Assembly (NCBI GenBank): GCA_946480995.1
Contig: CAMLMF010000110.1
Location: 1 to 7,539, forward strand
Origin: an uncultured Bdellovibrio sp.
Lineage (GTDB): Bacteria; Bdellovibrionota; Bdellovibrionia; Bdellovibrionales; Bdellovibrionaceae
DNA length: 7,539 bases
Direction of reading: 5' to 3'
Shown here piece by piece: positions 1 to 5,881 of this stretch. The stretch's first letter is position 1, and each line of letters opens with the position of its first letter. The notes beneath the pieces are model-generated. The model had not been told where the DNA came from. It saw nothing but the letters and a program-made list of their open reading frames with translations, and ran no database searches. The position numbers and the translations under genes were made by a program.

Positions 1-189
1 ATAAGCCGCTAAACCCGTTGAAATCACAAGTTTGATAGCGTCCTTTTTTTGTTCCGCTTCAGCTTGTTCAAGTTGCACACCCATGATGCCAAGTTCATTT
101 GAAAGTGATGACACTTTTTCAATATTGCTCATCGCGAAAGCTTGTGTCGACATCGCCATGGCGATTAATAGACCCATTAATTTTTTCAT
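1..189 (-). CDS. Exported protein of unknown function, N-terminal part (runs off left edge)
   Basis: The first 63 codons of a minus-strand gene are visible, and the 3' end lies outside the window. The start is the ATG at 189-187, preceded by AGGAGA (200-195) with 5 nt spacing. The N-terminus MKKLMGLLIAMAMSTQAFA is a textbook Sec signal peptide (Lys-Lys, hydrophobic core, AFA cleavage site). The mature part begins MSNIEKVSSLSNELG and is rich in Glu, Gln and Lys around residues 39-50, probably helical. A second hydrophobic stretch starts near residue 52 (AIKLVISTGLAAY), which could be a membrane or membrane-inserting helix. No family is recognised from this fragment. It is transcribed divergently from the 450-2111 gene, and a sigma-54-like element lies about 50 bp upstream. 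Export is well supported; the function is unknown. Confidence 0.85.
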   Translation of the reverse strand, partial: MKKLMGLLIAMAMSTQAFAMSNIEKVSSLSNELGIMGVQLEQAEAEQKKDAIKLVISTGLAAY

Positions 190-237
190 AAAAATCTCCT
201 TTTAGTGTTTTCTTAGTTTTGTAGCCGGATTTCTCTA

Positions 238-254
238 TGGAAGGACCGTGCCAA
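238..254 (-). promoter_or_regulatory. Candidate sigma-54 (-24/-12) promoter for the left-hand exported-protein gene
   Basis: On the minus strand this reads TTGGCACGGTCCTTCCA. Against the sigma-54 consensus YTGGCACGrNNNTTGCW it matches 13 of 14 specified positions, including a perfect TGGCACG -24 block at the right spacing. The single mismatch is the G of the -12 GC, which is normally highly conserved, so strength is uncertain. Initiation about 12 bp downstream would give a leader of roughly 35-40 nt before the ATG at 189. No sigma-70 -10 box fits the same TTGGCA hexamer. Confidence 0.4.
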
Positions 255-374
255 GGGGTATTTCGTTTTATGGCTTTTGACGGCCCCGGCGCTGTCTAGG
301 GTAACAATTTTTGCGTTCTTTTTGGCGAGTTACACACTTTTGTTTGGTTCGCCGCTTACGTGATTGGACCTGGC

Positions 375-391
375 TTGGCAAGTGTTTAGCA
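375..391 (+). promoter_or_regulatory. Candidate sigma-54 (-24/-12) promoter for the transglutaminase-like/metallopeptidase-like gene pair
   Basis: The sequence TTGGCAAGTGTTTAGCA has the GG and GC dinucleotides at the exact 10-bp sigma-54 separation. It matches 11 of 14 specified consensus positions. Transcription would begin near position 402, leaving a leader of about 48 nt before the GTG at 450. That would put the ATG at 405 almost at the transcript's 5' end, which agrees with the later start. TTGGCA could also be a sigma-70 -35 box, but no convincing -10 follows at 16-18 bp. Confidence 0.35.
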
Positions 392-436
392 ATACTGATT
401 CTTGATGGAAAATTCCAAAGGGTCTCATCGTGAGAC

Positions 437-443
437 GAAGGGA
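437..443 (+). promoter_or_regulatory. Ribosome binding site that fixes a GTG start
   Basis: GAAGGGA lies 6 nt before the GTG at 450. The in-frame TTG at 402 and ATG at 405 have no comparable purine-rich site. The GTG start also places a signal peptide exactly at the N-terminus. Confidence 0.65.
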
Positions 444-449
444 AATCTC

Positions 450-2111
450 GTGAAAAGCGTCATTATATTTTTTGTCGCTGTGATGCTTTCGTGGACTGCG
501 TATTCAAGTCCCAGTGATCCTTCTCGCTTTTATGTTCTTCAAGGACAAATGATGAACATCGAAGACGGGGCCTATGTGCAAGGTTCTTCAGGCAATGGGG
601 GACTTCAGCCGGACTATTATATCGACTTAAAAGATCCCTCTATCAGACAAGTTCTTGAGCTAGCTGCAGAGATCGGTCGGCAACCCGAAGCCTTTTGGGA
701 ACGCGTGCAAAAAATTTCTGAACTAGTTGGGCTGCGTGTACTAAAGCGTGGCAGTTATGTGGATCCAGATTACTTAAAGCTCATGGAAACTTATCGCATG
801 CAGAGCCAAGACGTGCCGTTAGCGGCCTACGTTCAATGTGGCGCAGGAGTCTGCCGTGAAAATGGAATGCTATTGCATCTGGCGCTCAAAGCTGCCGGCA
901 TTCCGAACAACTATGTTTACGCCAACGTATCTCAGACCTGGCGTGGAGAAACACGCTCAGAAGGTCATGGATTTACCGTGGTCCTGCACGAAGGAAAGAA
1001 CTACGTCGTCGATTCTTATAACTCCAGCTTTAACGGTGCGATCCTTGAGGAACTTTTGCAGCCCGACGGAATCATGCGCAATGAGACCCGGGTTGCGATC
1101 AATCGCATCACTTCTTTTCCGCTGGTGTGGAATCCTAAACAGAATTTGCGTTCTGCGATTGGCAAAGGATTTATTTCGGCACCGACTTATGCGGGTCCCG
1201 ATATTAATGTTGGAGAATTCGTCGAACCCAATGAGTTGCATCCCGACGTGGCCCATGAATTGTATCGCGCCGGTTCCCAGGGCGTACATATTTCCGTGGG
1301 TTCAGAGCGGGGTTATATCGGTTTTGCGATGAATCCCCAAGCGTCGCACCTGCTTTTGGCTGACATCGATGCTCAGGTGGTTCGCTTTAATAAAATTAAT
1401 ATTGCTTTGTTGCAGTTGTCAGATGGTTTTGCGGATTATAAAAATTTACGCTTTGCAACCGCGCACGAAACTTGGCTTGAGAAAATGCATTCCGGGATGG
1501 CAATTTCGGCTGAGATGGGGAAAGTTTTAACGGACCCCGCTATTTTTGAGTGGTGGCAAGAGCGTGTGGCACAAAGCAAATCATCTCAGGTAAAAACAGA
1601 AGTCTTAGGGCTTAACTCCTATCTCAATGATCCGGGTAAGTTTCATCGCATTTACGCGGCAGCGAAGGCCGGGCGAATTCAGTCTTTGCGTCTTAATTTA
1701 GTGGATCCATCACAATTGAATGTGCTGGCAGAAGAGTTTCGCAATAAAGGCCTGACGATCTCCCTTCTTGATATAAGCAGCGCGTGGATGCCTCGCTATA
1801 TCACGAACACCGGGGTGTTGACGCTGCTGACAAGTTTGAAGCCAGTTTTCACTGACAACTCGGTGTTGATGCTGACCAAAGGTGACCGTGCTTATGGTTA
1901 CTGGAAGTACGCTGCATTTAAGGGTGCTTATATCAAAAATGCCGGGCTTAAAAAACTTGAAGGCGAACGCATTCAGAAGATGTTTGATAGTTACGAGAAA
2001 CCACTTTTATTTGCCGACACGAAAATCAGTATCTATAAATCGAAAGTTCTTTTGTGGGTCGAAAAATACCTTCTGCCCAAAAAAGCGCCGCAGTGTTCGC
2101 AGATTTTCTAA
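450..2111 (+). CDS. Exported transglutaminase-like protein with C-terminal Rossmann/methyltransferase-like domain
   Basis: The product is 553 residues from the GTG at 450, chosen for its GAAGGGA site and because translation then opens with a Sec signal peptide (hydrophobic residues 4-17, cleavage near AYS-S). Residues about 125-190 form a transglutaminase-like core: C135 in GVCRENG, H173 in GHGFTVV and D188 in YVVDSYN give the Cys-His-Asp triad in the usual order. Family members act as transglutaminases, amidases or cysteine peptidases. Residues about 275-490 form a second domain. VGSERGYIGF (283-292) followed by the acidic ADID (304-307) resembles a SAM-binding Rossmann fold. The continuation through LLDISSAW (439-446), NSVLMLTKG (470-478) and YGYWKY (482-487) recalls, from memory, the LIC_10091-like family of Leptospira and myxobacteria. 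That second assignment is tentative. The gene is probably cotranscribed with the next one 17 bp away. The ORF stays open upstream to a TTG at 402. Confidence 0.85.
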   Translation: MKSVIIFFVAVMLSWTAYSSPSDPSRFYVLQGQMMNIEDGAYVQGSSGNGGLQPDYYIDLKDPSIRQVLELAAEIGRQPEAFWERVQKISELVGLRVLKRGSYVDPDYLKLMETYRMQSQDVPLAAYVQCGAGVCRENGMLLHLALKAAGIPNNYVYANVSQTWRGETRSEGHGFTVVLHEGKNYVVDSYNSSFNGAILEELLQPDGIMRNETRVAINRITSFPLVWNPKQNLRSAIGKGFISAPTYAGPDINVGEFVEPNELHPDVAHELYRAGSQGVHISVGSERGYIGFAMNPQASHLLLADIDAQVVRFNKINIALLQLSDGFADYKNLRFATAHETWLEKMHSGMAISAEMGKVLTDPAIFEWWQERVAQSKSSQVKTEVLGLNSYLNDPGKFHRIYAAAKAGRIQSLRLNLVDPSQLNVLAEEFRNKGLTISLLDISSAWMPRYITNTGVLTLLTSLKPVFTDNSVLMLTKGDRAYGYWKYAAFKGAYIKNAGLKKLEGERIQKMFDSYEKPLLFADTKISIYKSKVLLWVEKYLLPKKAPQCSQIF

Positions 2112-2115
2112 CCCT

Positions 2116-2120
2116 GAGGA
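2116..2120 (+). promoter_or_regulatory. Ribosome binding site deciding the start of the HEARH protein
   Basis: GAGGA lies in the 17-bp gap after the stop codon at 2109-2111 and is 8 nt from the ATG at 2129. It abuts the alternative ATG at 2120 with no spacing, so the 2129 start is preferred. Confidence 0.55.
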
Positions 2121-2128
2121 TGAAAACA

Positions 2129-3502
2129 ATGAAACATATTTTAGCTTTATTGGTTTTTCTTATTACCTCGTGGTCTCACGCGCAAGGAGCGGGAACGTGT
2201 TTGCCTGAATCGGACGTTAAGTCCTTGCAGCAGAATTTTTCATTTCAGGCGGTGGTCCCTGGGACAAGGACAACCACGACGGTCAAGTCGTTGCCTGCCT
2301 GCGATGATGGAAGTATGGAATTTAAGACAGTGCAGGGCTTGCTGCATTTACGTACCTTGCAGCAGACCATCAAAGGGTCGTCGCAGACCTCGGTGCTTTC
2401 CCAGGAAGGCATTTTCAATTTCTTTAAAAAACGCGTGCAAACTATTGTCTTTGGTGTTGAAGAAAACTGTCCTCTTTATACCGCGGCCTTTTACTCCCTC
2501 GAGCTTTCTCATACGATTTTTATTTGCCCGCATTTTGTAAATACTGAATCTGTTTTAATGGCCGCTCTTTTCTTGGCCCATGAAGCTCGGCACGCGGATG
2601 TGGATCATCACAGTGTGTGCAAAGAAGGGCCAGCCCGCTATGTTCCAGAGTTTCTGAACAGGGAAGGTTGCGATCAGTCCGTTGACGAACAGGGCTCCTA
2701 CGGGGCTGTGACAAAGTACTGGTGGGATCTGTCACAGAACGCAACGGAAGAGTCCTTACGAAAAACCGCGAAAAGTAATTTTAAAAAAGATCTGCGTGAA
2801 CGCTATAATCAAAAAAGTTTTAAATCCACATCTGGCGCTTTATTCTTGTCAGAACAGAATCAATTATATTTTTTTGATGGTGTGAACATGCAACCTTATA
2901 AAGGCTATGTTCCGACGGGCCCGGTGACAATAGTGGATCGGGTGGGGTTGCCCAGTGTCTTTGAACACTCTTCAGGGCGCTTAAAAGTTTATGAATTTGA
3001 AAAAGAGTGGGTTGAGAAAGCGGGAGCTATTTCCAAAGATTTTGCTGCCAAAACGGCTTCAGAAAGAACAAATCTTCTTGATGTGATTTATGCAGATGAA
3101 ATGATTTGTTTTCTTTATAAGCCGTCGTTGAAATGTTTTTCGCGCAACTCTGGGGAAAGCATAGAGATTGGCTTGCAGCGCCTTCGCCCACTGTCTTTAA
3201 AAATGATGGATGGAAAATACTTGGTTTTGGTGGATACCCAAGGGGCGCCTTACGATATTCCCGATTTTTCGACTCTGCAGCAGTATAAAGAAAATGCTCT
3301 GACTCCGGTAAGAGGTGTTTCTCGAGTTAAAACCATCAGCCAAACGGTTTTTGGTGCTGGAATCGGTATTGGTGTTGATCCCGACGGCAAGGCTGTTCTG
3401 TTAAATCCAAAAACGGGTTGGGAGCCCATCAAATCTGCGGGTCGCCTTAAGTTTAAAAAAGTTATCTCCGTAGAGTTTTCCGAAGAGCTTGAAAAGCTCT
3501 AA
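2129..3502 (+). CDS. Exported HEARH-motif (zinc metallopeptidase-like) protein
   Basis: The product is 457 residues, with signal peptide MKHILALLVFLITSWSHAQG. The key motif is LFLAHEARHADVDHH: H151, E152 and H155 form HExxH, the zinc-binding and catalytic signature of gluzincin/metzincin-type peptidases. Downstream lie H160/H161, C164, C181-D182 and E187 ahead of GSYG. The order HEARHxD..H..C...CD...GxYG recalls a recurring family of exported proteins in Bdellovibrio-like bacteria, with E187 or D182 a possible third zinc ligand. Four cysteines (C59, C114, C133, C164) precede C181, so disulfides are likely after export. Residues about 245-450 are rich in aromatic and beta-type segments with short repeated strands and may be a beta-propeller-like or other beta-rich domain; this is a guess. 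Peptidase activity and substrate are not shown. It is probably cotranscribed with the preceding transglutaminase-like gene, suggesting a joint envelope or extracellular role. Its last codons form a terminator stem. Confidence 0.85.
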   Translation: MKHILALLVFLITSWSHAQGAGTCLPESDVKSLQQNFSFQAVVPGTRTTTTVKSLPACDDGSMEFKTVQGLLHLRTLQQTIKGSSQTSVLSQEGIFNFFKKRVQTIVFGVEENCPLYTAAFYSLELSHTIFICPHFVNTESVLMAALFLAHEARHADVDHHSVCKEGPARYVPEFLNREGCDQSVDEQGSYGAVTKYWWDLSQNATEESLRKTAKSNFKKDLRERYNQKSFKSTSGALFLSEQNQLYFFDGVNMQPYKGYVPTGPVTIVDRVGLPSVFEHSSGRLKVYEFEKEWVEKAGAISKDFAAKTASERTNLLDVIYADEMICFLYKPSLKCFSRNSGESIEIGLQRLRPLSLKMMDGKYLVLVDTQGAPYDIPDFSTLQQYKENALTPVRGVSRVKTISQTVFGAGIGIGVDPDGKAVLLNPKTGWEPIKSAGRLKFKKVISVEFSEELEKL

Positions 3503-3510
3503 TTTTTTTT
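3484..3510 (+). terminator. Intrinsic terminator overlapping the end of the HEARH gene
   Basis: A 7-bp perfect stem AGAGCTT (3484-3490) / AAGCTCT (3494-3500) with loop GAA is followed by AA and eight Ts (3503-3510). The stem is made of the last sense codons and the first base of the TAA stop at 3500-3502. Confidence 0.8.
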
Positions 3511-3584
3511 AAGACAGGTTTCGTCACTAGATTTTAAACTCTGACAGTCTTAAGGCTTGAATAACCATTTAAATGAACGCCGTG

Positions 3585-3601
3585 GGGGCATGGATCGTGC
3601 T
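3585..3601 (+). promoter_or_regulatory. Weak sigma-54-like element upstream of the small exported-protein gene
   Basis: GGGGCATGGATCGTGCT has GG and GC at the 10-bp sigma-54 spacing and matches 10 of 14 specified consensus positions, but lacks the T of TGG. It would start RNA about 35 nt before the ATG at 3647. GG-N10-GC is common by chance. No clear sigma-70 promoter was found between 3511 and 3635. Confidence 0.2.
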
Positions 3602-3646
3602 CCTGATTTTTCGATTCGTTTGTCTTTAACCTTTTAAGGAGAATTT

Positions 3647-4012
3647 ATGAATAAGCTATTTTTGGGTCTTGCATTGATGGTGTCAGCAAACAGCGCCTTT
3701 GCCGGGGGCGTTGAGCTGCAAACAAACGGACAGACGTTAAGTGGCGTCGTCAGCGCCGTGCAAGCAGAGTCAGATGCGACAAGTTTGGTGGCCGCTTCTG
3801 TAACGATGGCTTCTGGCATGTTTACTAATAAAACTCTTCACGTTACCAAGCAGACTTTGGCTGACATGAAGATGGATACGGCGGGTTTTATGTTTTTGCT
3901 AGCGCAAGACACGGCTGTGTTGACGTGCGAAGCGGTGAATGATCCCTTTGCTGCTCCGAATTTTCATACTTGTGCAAAAGTAAAAGTGACTTTCCACATT
4001 CCTCGTAAATAG
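3647..4012 (+). CDS. Small exported protein of unknown function
   Basis: The product is 121 residues. The start is an ATG with a consensus AAGGAG site (3636-3641) at 5 nt spacing. MNKLFLGLALMVSANSAFA is a clear Sec signal peptide with an AFA-GG cleavage site, leaving a mature protein of about 102 residues. The mature part contains alternating hydrophobic and polar residues consistent with beta strands (GVELQTNGQTLSGVVSAV, TNKTLHVTKQTL). It has only two cysteines, C94 and C109, framing a short loop, so a single disulfide in the periplasm or outside the cell is plausible. No family is recognised. The gene stands alone, with a terminator on each side, and the strong ribosome binding site suggests high expression. 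It could be a small periplasmic or secreted structural or binding protein; nothing in the sequence decides this. Confidence 0.85.
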   Translation: MNKLFLGLALMVSANSAFAGGVELQTNGQTLSGVVSAVQAESDATSLVAASVTMASGMFTNKTLHVTKQTLADMKMDTAGFMFLLAQDTAVLTCEAVNDPFAAPNFHTCAKVKVTFHIPRK

Positions 4013-4043
4013 GAATTTTCGGTACTTCTGTTTAAGTTCCTGC

Positions 4044-4079
4044 AAAGCCAGAGTGTCAAAGCTCTGGCTTTTTTATTTT
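4044..4079 (+). terminator. Strong intrinsic terminator of the small exported-protein gene
   Basis: A 10-bp perfect stem AAAGCCAGAG (4044-4053) / CTCTGGCTTT (4062-4071) with an 8-nt loop runs into TTTATTTT. It lies 31 bp after the TAG stop at 4010-4012. Confidence 0.92.
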
Positions 4080-4080
4080 G

Positions 4081-4102
4081 GCCTCCCTCGAAAGAGGGAG
4101 GC
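4081..4102 (+). other. Perfect GC-rich hairpin with GAAA tetraloop
   Basis: GCCTCCCTC (4081-4089), loop GAAA, GAGGGAGGC (4094-4102) form a 9-bp perfect inverted repeat starting one base after the preceding terminator's T-tract. On the plus strand the loop is a GNRA tetraloop closed by C-G, so the structured form is probably the plus-strand RNA. No T-tract follows on either strand, so it is not a standard terminator. It could be a 3'-end stabiliser, a leader element of the kinase mRNA, or a protein-binding dyad. Confidence 0.6.
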
Positions 4103-4183
4103 TGCGAAAAAAACTAGGGTGTCGTTCGAATAAGTTCTGGCAAGTTACACCCCTTCCTCCTAAGATTTAGTCACGGGAGTGGC

Positions 4184-5881
4184 ATGGGTTTATTTACGCT
4201 TTTGATGGTCTTAAACGTCGCCATCTTTATTGTTGCTGTTAGCTTGATAGTCTTTGTGTATCCAGTGCGCCGCTGGCCGCTTGCGCGGTGGTTGATCGTG
4301 TTTGTGGGCTCGTTGTGTTTGATTTCGTTTTTTTCTTTGAGTGTTTATTCGCAAGAATCTTTTGAAATTAAAGTGATGTTTTCGCGTTGGCGCTTCTTGG
4401 GACTTGCGATTTTAGCACCCAGTTGGTTGTTATTTCTTAGCACAAGTTTTCAAACGTGGACTTGGTTGCAACGGCGAGGAGTTGTCGCTGCCTTATTCTT
4501 TCCAGCCCTGATCACGATTTCCTGCACGCTGATTCCAGCCCTGCAGGATCATGTCGTGCAAAATTTTTCTGCTGTGCAGGTGCTTGGCTTGTCCGTGTTG
4601 AGTTACCAAAAAGGCAGTTGGTTCCCAGTTCATTATTTTTGGAGTGTCGGCTTAATTTTAGCATCTTTTGTTTTAGGCGCGCAGATTGTCATTCAAGGGA
4701 ATTCAGTTCAGCGTCGCCATCTGCTTTTTCTGATCAGCGGGTCTTTTTTTTCTTTAGCTATAGACACATACTGTGTGGCAACAAATTCACCTTTGCGCTG
4801 GGCCATGTTGCCGGCCGGGACTTATTTTTTTACCGAGGTCGCGGTTGCTTATGGCGTGTTCCGTTATCGACTTTTGGCTTCCGCTTTGATCGATATGGAA
4901 AAAGTGTACTTACACTTACCGGATCCCGTTATTGTCGTCGACGAAGCGGGTAAGCTTGCGGGTTATAATCACGCAGCGAAAAATGCTTTCTTGTTTTCTG
5001 GGGCCTCTTTTGGGCACTCTGTTGCAGGACTGATTCCGGGGTTGCCTGCGCAAAGACAAGAATTTGAGTTCGTAAATATAGTAGGGGTTTCGCGGTTCTT
5101 TGAACTTTCTATTCGCTTGATCGGCGCCGGGCAAGATTATCACGGCCAAGTTCTGTTTTTTCGTGAAGTAACAGATCATAAAGAAAACGCCAAACGTCTT
5201 TCCGAAAACATGGAGTTTCGCTCTCGCCTGATGACCTTGATTGCTCATGATATGTTTGGGCATGTGCAAAATCAGGCGCGCTTGTCTGAGGTTTTAAAGG
5301 AAGGGGTGCCGCAAGAATCGAAGGAGCTTGCAGAGCTTCTTTCGTCGTCCACCCAAGCCTCGCGGGACTTTATGGGGAATATTTTGTCATGGGCGAAAAC
5401 TCAAGAGCAGGCTTTTAAATTGGTGCGCAAGCCGTTTGAAATTAATGTCCTCTTAGAAGAAATTATCGAAGAGCTTGCGGGACTATTTAAGGCCCAAGAG
5501 GTTACAACCTCCTATCACAGTGATCGTCGTCCTCTGGTGGTTTCTGGAGACTCACAGATGATTGGCACCGCCGTCAGAAATTTTCTGACCAATGCCCTGC
5601 GCGCGTCTTCGTCGGGCAAAAATGTGCGCGTAGTTCTGACAGCACAAGAACAGGAAATCACTGTTTTAGTGCAGGATCATGGCGCCGGAATGACCACGCA
5701 GGAAGTGGAAAATCTGTTGTCGGATCAAAGTAAGAAAATCTTTGGGGCAAAATCCAACAATCAAGGTTTCGGTGTCGGTTTTAGTTTGGCTCGGCAGTTT
5801 ATCGATCTGCACCAAGGGCGAATCACTGTAGATTCAGTTCTTGGACGGGGCACTGAAGTTCGTTTTACCATTCCGCTGTAA
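4184..5881 (+). CDS. Seven-transmembrane sensor histidine kinase with PAS domain
   Basis: The product is 565 residues, with start ATG preceded by GGGAG (4175-4179). Seven hydrophobic segments fall at about 4-26, 33-55, 70-87, 99-118, 147-170, 178-199 and 206-227, matching the 7TM N-terminal sensor class of histidine kinases. Residues about 238-332 form a PAS-like domain (DPVIVVDEAGKLAGYN ... FFREVTD). The dimerisation/phosphotransfer helix carries H355 in LIAHDMFGH, followed by the SWAKTQ helix (402-407). The ATPase domain has the N box (N466, N470 in RNFLTNALRAS), G1 (DHGAGM, 498-503) and G2 (GFGVGF, 528-533), so kinase activity looks intact. The usual HDLRxPL phosphoacceptor context is altered to HDMFGHV, without the proline. 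It senses an unknown membrane or exterior signal. The likely partner is the NarL-type regulator encoded convergently on the opposite strand; the two genes overlap by 48 bp at their ends. Confidence 0.93.
   Translation: MGLFTLLMVLNVAIFIVAVSLIVFVYPVRRWPLARWLIVFVGSLCLISFFSLSVYSQESFEIKVMFSRWRFLGLAILAPSWLLFLSTSFQTWTWLQRRGVVAALFFPALITISCTLIPALQDHVVQNFSAVQVLGLSVLSYQKGSWFPVHYFWSVGLILASFVLGAQIVIQGNSVQRRHLLFLISGSFFSLAIDTYCVATNSPLRWAMLPAGTYFFTEVAVAYGVFRYRLLASALIDMEKVYLHLPDPVIVVDEAGKLAGYNHAAKNAFLFSGASFGHSVAGLIPGLPAQRQEFEFVNIVGVSRFFELSIRLIGAGQDYHGQVLFFREVTDHKENAKRLSENMEFRSRLMTLIAHDMFGHVQNQARLSEVLKEGVPQESKELAELLSSSTQASRDFMGNILSWAKTQEQAFKLVRKPFEINVLLEEIIEELAGLFKAQEVTTSYHSDRRPLVVSGDSQMIGTAVRNFLTNALRASSSGKNVRVVLTAQEQEITVLVQDHGAGMTTQEVENLLSDQSKKIFGAKSNNQGFGVGFSLARQFIDLHQGRITVDSVLGRGTEVRFTIPL

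Noticed and set aside
402..449. Upstream TTG (402) and ATG (405) starts for the transglutaminase-like gene
   Set aside because: Neither has a ribosome binding site, and they would put 15-16 polar residues ahead of a signal peptide. The GTG at 450 has GAAGGGA at 6 nt and a proper N-terminus.
838..1332. Long ORFs in other frames inside the transglutaminase-like gene (plus 838-1332, minus 957-1289)
   Set aside because: They have no domain pattern or start signal and lie wholly within a gene with a clear signal peptide and catalytic triad.
2054..2128. Extended start at 2054 for the HEARH gene, overlapping the preceding gene
   Set aside because: The extension overlaps the upstream coding end, lacks a ribosome binding site and buries the signal peptide. 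ATG 2129 fits both.
4081..4102. GAAA-loop hairpin read as a bidirectional terminator
   Set aside because: The plus side is followed by TGCGAAAAAAAC and the minus side by CAAAATAAAA; neither gives a U-tract.
4124..4155. Sigma-54 promoter before the kinase gene (CTGGCAAG at 4137-4144)
   Set aside because: The -24 half looks good, but no GC occurs at the required -12 position.
4456..5269. Overlapping ORFs inside the kinase gene (plus 4456-4953, minus 4916-5269)
   Set aside because: Their translations resemble no family, and the kinase frame is complete across the whole region.
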